Below, one piece after another: positions 36,141-49,600 of a DNA stretch of 64,000 bases (positions within the stretch are counted from its first letter, which is position 1; each line of letters starts with the position of its first letter). The stretch is from Stenopsyche tienmushanensis (Eukaryota > Arthropoda > Insecta > Trichoptera > Stenopsychidae), in assembly GCA_008973525.1 (NCBI GenBank), contig WACJ01000072.1, forward strand, positions 124,001 through 188,000, written 5' to 3'. The notes under the pieces were generated by a model. It worked only from the letters and a program-made list of their open reading frames with translations. It did not search any database and was not told the origin of the DNA. A program made the position numbers and the translations under genes.

Positions 36141-36994
36141 ATATGTGAATTTAGGAGAGACAAAGAGGGCTGAATATGGTCAGGGATGGATGTAGGTCAA
36201 ATGCTGACCTAGACTAAGAGATGTGGGACGTACAGCCTCCCTGGAGCGGCCAATCGATATAGGGATGTGGATAATTTGGCGTAGGACCGACTTTCAAAAT
36301 AAATTCAGACCTTTCTCTGGGCTTCGGCTGCGAATCCTGACTTGGTTGCTCTGTTGGTTGCCATCTCGATTCTTCAAATAATGCTTTCGAATTGAACTGA
36401 ACTGAACAGAACTCTCAAAGGCACAACCTTACTACGGCACTACTCGAAACCGAATGATGAACAATCGGCAACGAGCAGCAACGCCAGCGCCAGCGCGACT
36501 TTGAATCTTCCACGAACAACGACTTCGATCAATTATGCCTCCTTAAATTGCTTCTAATTCTAAATTTCGTCTAATCATTATCAAATAGACAGGTTTTATG
36601 TAGCAGAAATCCGCTTCCATTAAAATATTTTTATAAATTAAACGGCCAACCCCCCCGACTCAAAGCGGAACTCGGATATATACAATATATTCGGAATTAG
36701 CTTTAAACTTTTTGGATATGTAACATATATGACCGGTTTCGATCTTAACACTTAAACGATCATCGAACCGATGATTGGGTGTACATTGTATGATTTTACA
36801 CTTAATGTACACTATCGAAGAAAACCTAATTATGAAACATATTGTATCCAATAGAAATCATTTAGTACAAAAAAATATTGAAATGTAAATTCAATGCTAA
36901 TCATTATTATTTAAAATATGCTCTTATTCATAAATTAATTTTAATTGATCTGCATAAAAAATGGATAATATTTTGATATTAGGAGTATTGGAGA

Positions 36995-37195
36995 CAGAGC
37001 CGTAACGGCGCATTTATCCCCATAAATGCTGCAAAAAGCACTATGTGTACAACCGGTCCGCTTTTCGAACCGCTGATATGATGCCTGATATGAGTGCCTC
37101 GCGGTCGGATGCCATATTTAAATACGTCTAAAGAACGATTACGAGCTCTCATTACAAAACGAAGTTGTCCGAATTTTCAACGATGTCTGTAAGTA
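36995..37195 (-). mobile_element. hAT MITE family (CGGACCG type), reversed copy
   Basis: Starts CAGAGCCGTAACGGCGCAT at 36,995, the family terminus. It continues in reverse with 'accggtccgcttttcgaacc', 'gtgcctcgcggtcggatgcc', 'aaagaacgattacgagctct' and 'attacaaaacgaagttgtcc'. The far end is missing. Confidence 0.7.
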
Positions 37196-37582
37196 AAGTT
37201 TTGAAAGTTCTTAAAAATACGTATTTTACACAAAATAACCGCCAAATGTGCTATTTATAATAATATGTTTTTTATTGTGCAAAAAAATTAAGCTATAGCT
37301 TCTTAGAAGGGATTTAAATCGATTTATATGTAGCATTTCAATGATTTTTTTCTTTTTTGCACTCTTATGATGCATAATTTAAGGCCCATCAATGTCTATT
37401 TGGATTAAGGGACGTTTCTACTTTGTTGGGCCTAAAAGTGATTAGTATGCGATAAGTATTAAATATAGAATGTTGATATTTAGTGTGATGATTAGGCGAT
37501 CATTATTGAATATAAAAATATTTTTTAAAGTTTGACAAAGTATAGTAGTGGGAGTGGGGGAGTCACGTATCTCGATGGACGA

Positions 37583-37995
37583 GCGATGACATTCTTCACC
37601 ATGGAAGTCCTAAGTCCGGAACAAGTAATTTTCAGTAAAAAACTTAAACATATTTTTACTTTATTTAATATTGTGTATAACTTAAACTAAAATTAAGAAG
37701 AAATATTGGAAAATAAAAAAATAGTGAACGATCGAAAAAAAGTTTGTGTTTTTACCAATATTTTTTGTAGTTTTTTATTCATTAAATAAACACTTTTCAA
37801 TATTTTTGGATAATTGTAGTCTAGACGATGAAGACGTTTATTATACACGTTTTTGTCAATTTTCATAAAGAATGCTTATCTAGGGCGTGTGGGAGCACTT
37901 CCATGAGCTTGGAAAAGGTAGTTTCGAGAAAAACACATTTAAAGTTTCTCTTCTCTTCAGCTTCACGAAACGCAGCTTCTCCTCGTCGGCCTATA
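37583..37995 (+). repeat. Unclassified dispersed repeat, copy 2 of 2
   Basis: Partner of 12,385-12,795, same orientation. Shared words include 'taagtccggaacaagt', 'aaaaagtttgtgttttta' and 'ataaagaatgcttat.tagg'. This copy has an extra 'ctctt' near 37,953. Overlapping short frames here are not conserved in copy 1. Confidence 0.75.
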
Positions 37996-38099
37996 ACTTT
38001 GCGAATTTCATTTATATCGACTTGAAATTGATTAAACGTATTCTTAAACATTGGTTCTTACCGAAACACGAAAATTAAAGACAGCGTAGTTCATAAAAA

Positions 38100-41000
38100 T
38101 ATGCTTCCCGCAATTAATGTGTTACGCTGTCCGTGGTGGAAAACCAAGATTAGTTGTTTGATGAGGTCGGATTTAATTAATGGCGTTAATCAATTTATGG
38201 AGCTTTCCCGAAATAATAACAACCCTGAGGTTCTTATTGCCATTTTAATTTTATTTTTTACCCATTTTTAGCATTTATGAATTTTTAAAAATCCCTATTA
38301 GTATTTGTAATTTTGATCATCACATCATGTTGGTATTCTTGAATTTCTGGTTAAAATTACAATTACCTTTACTTGTGAATCTGATGCTGTGAACTATTCG
38401 AACTAGTCGTTATACCAATTTAATGACTTAAAAATTATATACATTATTTTTAGCATAAAAGGCCCCCCTCATCTCAATTATTCATACTTCTTCTGAAAAT
38501 TCTCTATTGAGATGCCTCTTTCCTAAATACTTCCCTTTCCATACTTTGACCCGGGTATTCATGTTTCAATTTGAGCTAATTGATGCACATTTTGTTTAAT
38601 ATTTGATATAATTTCAATGTCGCTGTGTATTAATTGACCCTTTACATATTAAATATATCAACCTGGGTAATAAGATTGGAGATTATAAGGATTAAAACCT
38701 GTGTAAATCTACTTTTATTAATATAATAATTTAAAAGTATGTAATTATAGCCATTATTTAGTTTTTTTAAATACTGATGTAATTATTTTCCACTTCAAAA
38801 TTACAAGTTTCTTAAGAAAGTTGCTTTTTTTGGGAAAATATATATGATATATTTAATAAGGTGATGTGACGTTAACACTCGATTTAGTTATAAACGAATG
38901 AAAATAATGACAAATAGTATTAATTTCTGTGTAATTGAAGATACTTAAATCTCCGAAAGTGAACTACTCAACATTCGATGAAGAGTGTGAAAATTTTGGG
39001 TAATATCAAAGATATCTAATCTAGAAAACATGTACATTTATTATCCAATTCTTTGAATTTATGACCCCTACTAAATATACTGATAAATTCCTTTGCAATT
39101 GCAGGATAATATTCCAGAAAATGTGAAATATTTTATCATGTCAATATTATATATAAAAGATAGAAGTATTTAGTAAAATATAACAAGTAATATGTATTTC
39201 ATTTGAATGGTAATAGGGTTTGTAACGAATAATTTTTAATAACGTAAGTTTTCATGATAATTTCACGTACCCAATCTACTTCCGTTTTGATAAATATTAC
39301 AATATGACCTTATGCATTACATAAAATTTTCACAATGTTAATTGTGTTTTTGATAAGTTTTAATTGATTAACGCTGTTTCATGGGACATAATATAATCTC
39401 AATGAAAGCATTTAAAAGTGTTTAAGGTGTGAGTAATTTTTTTACTGTTAAGGCATGATTCACTGCATTGCTTTGTGATGAGAACGGCGAGAATACCTGT
39501 TCCACTTTCTGCTGCAGTTTATTTTTATATTTATTGTGAGCTGATATTTGAAAATATTCTTTAATTTTCATAATAAATCAAATAAGGACATTTTTACAGC
39601 TAAATAATATGTTATTTTAATTATGGTTTAGATCACTGTAATAAACTGTATTGTATTTTTTTATGCCTTGTACCCTGTTATACCTGCTTTCATTCTAAAC
39701 ATGTTTTCATAATTAAAATGTACAATATATTAGGCACATTTTCAATCACAAAGTCTTCGAGACCTGAGACTGTTTAAATATAATAGTATTTTAAAGTAGT
39801 ATTTTGTTATGCAGGATGTTTATTAAGTATATTAGGCATTTTATTTGGTTTATTAATTTTTGTAATCATGTAATATATGATATTTTTGGAAGCAATCTTC
39901 AGAATGAAGCGCTAGTTTCCTTTCGTAAGTGTCACAAAAATATAGCGTTCACTTTCATCCTTTGTTGGTTTCACGGTCTAAACACAATACAGTTTCTATA
40001 ATTCCTCCTAATCTACTATAAATAAAATGAGGACTTCCATCTAAACGTCGATCGTGATCAGTTGACGAAAATCATCCCAATTTGGACTTCGTAAGATCGC
40101 AAAAGATACCAATAAGTTGCATCAACAATTGTCAGCGAATTTTTTTATGATTTATTGGCTTTCAATTTTCTTTGATTTCTTATTCCTTGTATAAAATATA
40201 CAAGTTTACAATCGAGGTTTCAAAACCTTAAAAAAATAACTTCTTTCACCACTTCAGCCTTTCGCATGAAACAATATGATGTTGCGTATTAATCTGCCGT
40301 GTTCACCCCGCCCATATTTTTAATGTAATCTAAAATGACTAATGGCTTGTTTATTAGCTCATCTTGATTAGATTGGTATGGGGTAATCTTTGCTATTCTT
40401 CTCATTTATTGGGAAGTTGACGTATGATTTATACTGAGCAATGTGACTATTATTTTGTCTCACCAAGCTAATACTAAAGTATCTTGTTTTCTGTGTGCTA
40501 TCTTTTGTCCCACAGCTAATCTTGGATTTTTTTAAATATGATTAGATAAACCCTTTCTGTAGGTCATTATCAGTGCCAGTGAGAAAACATTTCCTTTTCA
40601 AGAGTTCTCCAGCAAGAGTTGAATTGATGTAAAACCTATCCGTAAATATATGATAGCCTTTTATATCTTAGTTCACCTGTTGTAGATTATTAAAAAGGTG
40701 TAGAACGAAAAACGAATAAAACTTAAAAAGTATACGTATTATCAAAATAATATTGAATTACTGGACACAAATCATTTTCAAGATGTTCACTGCGCCACAA
40801 CTCGACGCAGACTATTATTTTATGCTCTTTACCTGCATCGATTCAATTCCTCTGAAACAATTATTTTCCATATTCTAGATGACAAATTATGGTTAGACAA
40901 TAAGACAGGATTTTTAGAGTATTCCCTTGATTCTTACATTTAAAAAAATACCAAAATCTTATTTGAAGTTCATAAAAACTGCCTGAGAAAAAACCGGCCA

Positions 41001-42600
41001 CGTACACGCAGTGGCCATAGGAGTTTACTTGGTTGAGGTAAGTATAATAAAACTATATTTTTAAGATTTGAATAATTCATTATTACAGGCATCTTTTATA
41101 CAATTAAGATAACATTGAAATTATAAATTGAATAAGACCTTAAAGAGTGAAAACATCATAATTATTAATAAATAAAAATCTTATATTTCAAATACATACA
41201 CTAACATAGTGTTATTGTAAGTCAACTTTTGAATATATTAAAAAAAAAATGATAATAAAAAAGTTCATTCCACCTAAAATGAATTGGAAGTGTGCAAAAC
41301 AGATTAAGAACATCAAAATTCATCATTACCATCAGTTTCAGTTCCGTTGACTTGAATATTTTTTAAAATGTTTTTTTATCACCGTTAAATATAATTTAAA
41401 TATTTTATATATTTATAAAACTGAATTAAGCAGCGGAAGGATGACTAGCAAGCTTTAATTCTGAGGTTCTCGTGGACCACTCCCATTCGTATTTAATCTA
41501 CAAATAAAATAACAATGCAATGACTCATATTATATAATATAATAGTTCGCATTCGTATCAATCAAATGATCTCGCAGATCAGACAATAAAAATGAATATT
41601 GTTGAAATATTTTTACTAAAGAAAATCTTAAGTATTGTTATGGTAAATGTCTATGTAAACAATGATGAAAATCATTTCGGTTGTGTGAAATTGATCAAAT
41701 AAGATTAAAATAAAAGTAATCCGGAAAACATAATGAAATACTTTACAGTGAAATGTTCCTTGTCTGTTATAAATTTAATATTTTAGTGATCTTTAAAGCT
41801 GTATTGCCTCGACGGTTACAAAACAGGTAGTCACTCGTATAACCAGCAATATATATAAACATGCACCACTAGATTGGTCGTAATTTACGACTAATAAGGC
41901 AAGGATCCTTTCCAGCCCAATCCACTTATCAAGAGACGTTGTCTAATGTAAGTTTTCTCCAAAACAGTCATATTAATGATTAAAGCAAAAATGCATAGAA
42001 TATTTCGTTACATATTATTTTTTTAATTTCACCTCTAACATGCTTAATATATTTTAATCTTGGATAAAATTAGTTAATAAGTATAATTCATTTGTGTCTT
42101 ATCTTCATTCTTTAGGTAATGTGACACAAAACTTAGATTTATTTTTAAAACGCAATAGAAAATGATAATATAGTTTTATATTAATCAGTTTGTGCACTCA
42201 TCATCAATTTTCAGTTAGCAGACCGTATGTTCCATTAGTGTGTTAGTATGGTGACAACATCATATTATAATGATGTATACCAAATTATACTAATAAGTCT
42301 CCTATACTCTTCCAGTCCATTGCCTTATTGCACCTTTCAAAGTAGCGATACATCTGAAAAAAGAAAGTTTACTAAGGATTAACAAGTCAAGATAAGGAGT
42401 CAATGCATTGTTTAACGCGCCAATCAAGCAAGTACACTTATATTGGCCTTGAATACACATAATAAACTGATATAATTCACCAATAAATATTATATGACCA
42501 ATTATCGACATACGCACTTATTCCATAAGAGATTTAATAATTCCAGCATTTGCTAATATTAATAATATGTCGATAGATCAATCGTTCACTTAAAATAGCA
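38100..42600. other. Intergenic, nothing recognised
   Basis: About 4.5 kb of very AT-rich DNA with no family repeat and no coding signal. It lies just downstream of the ensconsin gene. Confidence 0.45.
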
Positions 42601-42604
42601 TTAA

Positions 42605-43121
42605 CCTTTTTCTGAGTACTTACGGAAATATCCGTTTTGACCTTCACTATTCAGAAAGGGCACTCTTGTGCATTGAAGCTCCGAGGCGGACAGAGACAAA
42701 GAGAACTTAGCGCAGTTCGGGAGACTGAGACGGATAGTTCCTCGCATGACTGTATAGATCGTTAAGTCCAAATTTATCCACTTAAAATGATTTTGATTTC
42801 AAGTGTGTTATTTGTTTACGCAAAGAAATGACCAAATATTTTGTGTTATCGAGAGTGTTTGTTTATTTAACTGCTTGCCGTTCTTCGCTGCGTTTTGAAT
42901 GAGTCTTTGTTCAATTATCATTTCCTTCTAAAGGAGGAGCACTTGAATCGATTTTTTGTGCATTGTTTATGTAAAGAAATGACGAGTGTTCATGACAAGT
43001 GGCTCTGCCTCGAATTGAAGATTGTCTTACGCTGATTAGGAGCTGACAGAAAGTAATCGGTGTAAAGCGATTATGACATCAACGACTTCATCGATTTTAA
43101 ATTTGCTCACTAACGAAAAGG
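42605..43121 (+). mobile_element. piggyBac-like MITE, TTAA-flanked copy
   Basis: TTAA lies on both sides (42,601-42,604 and 43,122-43,125). The ends read CCTTTTTCTGAGTACTTACG and, in reverse complement, CCTTTTCGTTAGTGAGCAAA. Inside are the family words 'gactgagacgg', 'ctgtatagatcgttaa' and 'attttaaatttgctcactaa'. It sits about 220 bp past the last coding exon of the ensconsin gene. Confidence 0.5.
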
Positions 43122-43304
43122 TTAATAGATGTTTCTAGCCAAATTAAAATGACTGGGTTCACGGTCACCCGCAAGATGATTAACGAGTGGTGCGCCAAGG
43201 ACTGTAATTCTCGTCTCCCGCACACATTGTTTTTCATCAGTTTCATCATACAAAATGACATAGTTTTAAATATGCATTCAGAAAATATCCATATTTACGA
43301 AAGG

Positions 43305-43376
43305 GATGGAACGATCTATGATCGGCGTATCTTTAAAAGATATCGTTCAACAGTGGATGGACAAGGCTGATGAATT
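43305..43376 (+). pseudogene. Possible RTE-like LINE C-terminal scrap
   Basis: The plus-strand frame reads KGMERSMIGVSLKDIVQQWM, which resembles the MERSMLGVSLRDR segment after the reverse transcriptase of RTE-like LINEs. It is only about 24 codons. It overlaps, antisense, the end of the last ensconsin exon. Chance similarity is possible. Confidence 0.3.
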
Positions 43377-43674
43377 AAAAATAAAAATTGTACCTCTATT
43401 TTCTTGATTATCTTGGAATGGTGTGATGAATGGAGAATTGTTTGGTTGGTTGGAATTAATGGAATCTTCATTGACTAAATTTTTTGTGATTGTATCAACC
43501 GAAACGTCGATCATTTGATTTGAGATAGTGACATCACTTTGCTGATTGCTCTGCTGCACGGGCATATTTCCGTTAGAGCTGACATTTAATATAAACGGAT
43601 TGTTGCTGTTCGCCGTGTTCAAGAGGTCCAAATCTGATATGTCCAATATATTGTTTGTCACAATGTTTTGCTTC
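43347..43674 (-). CDS. ens: ens exon 16 (long C-terminus)
   Basis: The acceptor TTTCAG precedes G-AAG-CAA. The first base completes the GT left by exon 15 as valine. It reads KQNIVTNNILDISDLDLLNT and ends FIFNSSALSIHC with TGA at 43,349-43,347. The composition is Asn/Ser/Gln-rich, like the end of exon 15. A donor-like AGAG/GTACAA at 43,394 leaves open that the true exon ends there and a further exon follows. Confidence 0.65.
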
Positions 43675-46600
43675 CTGAAATCATACAAATGGAAATTTGA
43701 AGATCGCTATAATGCATCGAAAGACACAAACATGCCACTTAATCTAGTAAATGTATCATTTATTCAAACGTATATATAAAACAATGTCTTGCCGAGCAAA
43801 ATACTGCTTTAATGAAAAATATTCATTCTATTTCGAAATACAATTATTAAGACCTACATAAAATAAATGATGAATCTCGCTGTAATTTCCATTACATTTA
43901 CAAAAATAATTAATGGCAAAAATAAGTCTATTTTATGTAAATTACTAAATTAGCTACATAGTCATTAAAGTAAAACATAGAGCTAAATTACATTTGTTAG
44001 ACAATGTACAACTTTTTATTACTAATCTAAAATATTTCAATGCATTTGTTGAAAACCTTGATCATAAGAATAAAATCATTTAGTTTTTGTGATCAGTTGT
44101 CCAGTAATAAGATAAATGTAATTGAATTTATTATTATGAGAGGTCTGCGTTTTTAAAACGAATTAAGAAATCTAACTAATTTTCATTGCAAGGAGCATCA
44201 ATAGCAATACATAAACATATATCAGTTCAATTATGATTTAAAATCTCTATTAAAATAGCATACACAAATAGCATGCTAAAGTTAACAATGGACAACTACA
44301 AAAATCATTTGTATAAATTCTTTATCAATAACAAATCAATCAAATATATATTATAGAGACAACTCAATAGATATGCACAAATATCTTTCATTAATCATGA
44401 TAACAATAAGATTATCAATGAACTAGTTTGCATTTTTTTTAAGAATTTATATTCCACTAATATAACATCGACTATGAATTCATAACATGCAAATAAACCT
44501 ATACACATAATATTATTTTTAAAGTCCTCAATTGGTCACATCGTTATAAAGTTATAGATTAATGAAAGAAATTAACAATACGGTACTTTTACAAGTAATT
44601 CCATCCGCTAACGACGATCGTAACATCGTTTTATTTAATACTGTTTAACTAAGTACATTTTTTCATGAACAAAATATAAAAAGCAGCAACTGAAGCAATT
44701 CAATTTATTCTATGCAATACAAATATATGCTTTATAATATGACACTTCTTTAGCTAAAGTACAAAATTATTATTATAATCCGCATATGAAACTGTTATAT
44801 GCCATTTTGCAGTTAAATATAAACCTAAACCGTCGTTGATACTTTTTCTGCGAAAATTTTAAAATACCATACTAAAAACTATAATCTAACGCTACATAAA
44901 ATCATGGTATGTGACGCATTGAGTCCAACTTCGCTATTTATAGAGATATCTAATTTTTACATTATTAAGATATAATCAAAGTGGGAATTGAAACGGAATA
45001 AAACTAAAGTAGGTTTGATGCACACATGGACACATTAAGCATTAACATAAATTTTATCTAACACCCATTTAGAAGTTCTACAAAATAAAAATCTAGTATT
45101 CGATAGGATCAAATAAAAAACCCACATATAAAATAACACAAAGATTATGCGCGTTTATGACGGCATAGATTTTTGTAGATACGTTCGATTGATCGTCGAA
45201 AGCAATTTCAATCAATCGAAAAAGAAACAGCTCCGTGGCGTACCACGCAGCTGCATCTGCATGCGCGTAAAATTTACACAGCAAATCGTGAGATCGCATG
45301 CAAATTTATATGCAAAATAAAAATTACTTATTTAGTCTTGAACGTCTCTTGATTTCTTCAAAACACGGCGTTTAGAACGTGTTCTATAAACAACTATTCT
45401 TATCATTTCAGAACTAATTAACATTTATCGACTAATGCGTATTAAAAAATGTCACAATGATAAATAAATACATAAGCGCTTCATTCACAATAGTTCGTTT
45501 CGATTCTTCAAGTTTTTGTTTTCGATTCTCTGGATTGCAGTTGACGGAAACGACTCTTGAAACGCAGCATGGAAAACTTTTATAAGAAAATAAATGGTCT
45601 TTATTGGTAATCAATAATTTATTAGAGTTGAACTTTTATACATAGAAGACATACATATTAGTAATCATGCTAAAATATTAACATGTATTAATTTTTAGAG
45701 AAAATATGCTTACAAATAAAGAGATAATTGTTGCGAATGAAATGTAATCGATATATATGTATATAATTCCATCGATCGAAGATCAAATCATTAGATAATG
45801 GATTTTGATATGACGAAAGCCCACGAGCAAACATAATTAGCTAAGAAATAAAAAATATAATTCGTGTATTAAATTTATAATAGCAAAATTTGAAATGTAA
45901 ACGGATCTTTTATAAATTTATGATTCAAATACCTTATATATTAATCAATAAAGATTTATTTTGAGTAGACATCTTTATTGAAATTATCAATATCACTTTA
46001 TAACATGTTGTGCAAAGAGTTGCACCTTTAATATTCAAATAGGCGAAAATTCACAACAATAATTAATGTAAATTTATTACATTAATATTATATCTCGACA
46101 GTATATGAATGAATAAAAATTTCTTGTGTTAAACGAATTAATTTAACAACGCGATTTGTCAAAATAATTAAATAAAGTTTACGATAGATTTTCAATGCTA
46201 AAAACATGTGTTTTTGTGAAAATTTTGCATCGAGTAATACATTTATATCTGATTAAAAGCGATACATATTTATAATAATTACCAATAAAACAAAATGCAG
46301 CTTATTCCTTAATATAAATAAATAGTACATGCACCTTTAGTTTTCTTTTCAATCTGTTAATTGACGACCATATCATTAAAGGTTTGGGCAAAGAAAATGG
46401 AAATTAGAAAATATGTTTGGCATATTCTTTTAAAACACTTCTCAGTATCAATTAACAGTTTGAATAAAAACTTAAGGGAAGTGAGCACCATAAAATGACC
46501 ATATATGTGAGGTCTATAAGCAAAAACCATCACAATTGTAAGTCACATTCCCTTGTTATACAATCCAATACATCGGTGAATATAAAACTTTAGACAATAA

Positions 46601-49600
46601 ATTCACTAATCTTCTTTCTTTCAGAATAAGTAACATATTTGTTTTTTTTTATTACACATATGGATAAACGATAATCACAGTTTTCTATTTCATTAATCAC
46701 TAAACACTTATATAACTTATTACAATTTAGGCTGTATTTTTGATTGAAATGTACCTAGATTGGATCACTGTAAATCAAAATAGAAGAACCTCAATACGGA
46801 AAGAAATATTTATGTACAGCAAGCGTAAACGATACAGAAATAAAAAAATATGTTAATTTGTTTAAAATTATTCTATCCGCGTTTAATTGTACAATCTAAG
46901 CGAAAATAAATTCAAAATAATTAATTACGAAACAACAAGAGTTAGTCCTATTCCGGAAGATTACATATTTTGTTGTTATATGTACGGCAAAAATGTTACA
47001 AATCAAAAGACGATACAAAAGAAGAATACGTTAAAAGACTCGACCTAATTGATTAGCTAAAATTTAGAAAGAAAAATAAATTCAAATCAAATAGCTTTCG
47101 GATACGATGATACAAAACATGTAAAAATTCATTTCAAATGCTAACTATCTATGAACCCTAAAAGTCTTTCTTCTAGATAAGGCATTTTACCATTTTTATA
47201 TAAATTAGAGGAATAAATTCTACCTAACATTGTTTAAATATCATTTAATTTGGACTTTTGTTTAAGGGGGGAAACCAGTTTAGACGGTAGTACACAGTTG
47301 ACCCTTGTTCACAACCTAGCTCTATATCCATGTATTACGGGAATAAAAAAAAATGAAAGAAGTGGGAGATGTCTACAGTCGTTCTTATTTGTAAATTCTT
47401 AGAATAGAGGTCTTAACTAGAAGCGTTGGCATCGTTTCGACAGAGCATCGATTATCATCCGTTCAACTTTGGCCTTCCTAGTATGTGTTGAAAGTTAGAA
47501 AAAAGGATACCAAAGACTGATGTAACTCAACTATTTCCTGCGGAAATGACTCATAAAAAATTTCAAAATATTAATAAAACACTTTTTAAGTTTCAACAAA
47601 TTATAATTATTCCTTCTCTGTTAAAACGCTAAAAAATCGGCATCCTAATGTAGCTTCCCCCCTTAATAAACCAAATACGATAGAAATGTGAAAGCTTTGA
47701 AAGATACAAATATAGTTTTCCGTGTGAAAATTGTTGAATTAGAGGCATAACAAAATATTAAAATATACTTTGTTGTAAACATTAATTGTGAAATTTTTCA
47801 TATATTATTTACAAAAAAAAAAAAGTTAAATATAAAGTTATTATGCATTTATGTACTTACACTGTATTATCAAGTGCCAGAGTATTAAATTGATTTTCAC
47901 TATTGTTTAAAAAACTATTTAGCTCATTGATTTCATTTTTACTATGCCCATTTTGAGATGTATAATTGTTTGATTGGTTGATATCAGTATCTATAATCGA
48001 ATTATCCTTGGATGGTGCCAGGCTTCCGTTGGACGGTGTCGATACACCGTTTTGGAACGAGTTGACGCCGTTACTCGTGACGGGCTCTGTCTCTTGTTTT
48101 GCGGCAAAAGTTTGCGGAGCTGATTGTGCTTGATTATGAAGAGCTGTATAATTGAACAGATCTTCTTCCCTTTGGCGCACTGATAGCTCGTAAGCCGATT
48201 CTTTGTCAGCTTGATTTTGCTCAGATGTATCTGTTTTCTGTTCAGAAGAGCTTTCAATCAATTTTGGCTCGGAAGATTTTGGTTCCGCATCTTCGAGACC
48301 TTTGGTTTCATCACTAGGACTTTTATCATCATCCTAATAAGAATTAATACGATAAAATAGATTGTTAAAAAAATATTGTATTGATTATAATGTAAAGGAT
48401 GTTTGTATTATTAGAAATAAATATGAACCTTCTTTTGATTAGCTTTTCTTGTACGCAACATGATTGCTTCGACTCGCTTACGTCTAGCTTCCCTTTCTTG
48501 TTCCTCGCGTTGCAATCTTTGTGCTGTTTCTCGACGTTGCTTTTCAGCTTCTTCGCGAGCTTTAGCTTCGGCAGCTTCGCGTTCTAATTTAGCACGAGCC
48601 TCTTCTTCTTTGGCGCGAGCCTCGTCTTCGGCTCGTTTTTGTGCTTCCTAAAAATTAAAATAATATAAACCCATATAAATTATGAAGAATTTATTTTTAT
48701 TAATTGTCTAAATGTAGATTTACCAAAATGGCTTGTTGTAAGCGTTCTTCTTCAGCTTGTCTTTGAAGTTGAGATAGACGAATTGTTTCCTCTTCAAGAC
48801 GACGTTGTCTCTCTTCTTCTTGACGTTGCCTTTCAGCTTCTTCTGCAGCTTCCTGCTCTAATCTATAAAAACATTTTTTTTTTAAATACAAGTAATCATA
48901 AAGCATTATTTAAAAAAAAATCATATAATTTATACCTTAATCGTTCTTTTTCGGCTTGACGTTCAGCTTCTTCTCTGGCTAACCTTCTCCTTTCAGCTAA
49001 AGCTGCTTTAGCTTCCTCTTCGGTAGCGATTATACCTTTACGAGCCATCATAGAACCTATTACATTTATTGAAAAACAAGCTATTTAATAAAGTACATAA
49101 TATATAAAAGTATATCTGAAAGAGTATAAGTTACAGTTGTTCCATAGCTACAACAAGTTTAATTTAGTCGTTTTCAATCGCAGTTTTTTAAAAGGCAAAA
49201 TTGTAATTAATTTTTTACCAGCAGTTAATCCTTGATAAGAACGTGATAGGTGGTTCACAATATCGGACAAAGGTTTTTACAAACGTTATGAAAATTAAAA
49301 TCATATATATATATATTTATAATTATACCTGTCATATCGATGCCATCCAAAGGATCACTTGACTGAGCAGAATCTTTGTCTTTATTATTTTCTTTTATAC
49401 TGGTAACAGATTCTTTCCTATCTTCGTTTGTAATCTTAAGATTTTTCACGCCTTCAACTATTGCTTCTTGGCTGGTCTTGGCAGCGTTTTTATTAAGTTT
49501 TTCTCCGATAGCTTCAATGCTATCAGTGATCGCAGGTTCGCTAACTGCCGCTTGAATTATATTGTGAGTAACAGGTTCTTCATCAAATACTGCACTTGTT

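Noticed and set aside
38690..38705. 'attggaga' as the partner target duplication of the hAT copy at 36,995
   Set aside because: No hAT terminus adjoins it and it is 1.7 kb away; an 8-mer match by chance.
43149..43370. Plus-strand frame with GFTVTRKMINEWCAKDCN as a host exon
   Set aside because: No acceptor or donor fits, and it lies between a MITE and the antisense ens exon; not recognised as any family.
48460..48651. Plus-strand open frames over the MAP7 exons
   Set aside because: Ser/Ala/Phe-rich shadows of the charged coiled-coil codons on the other strand.
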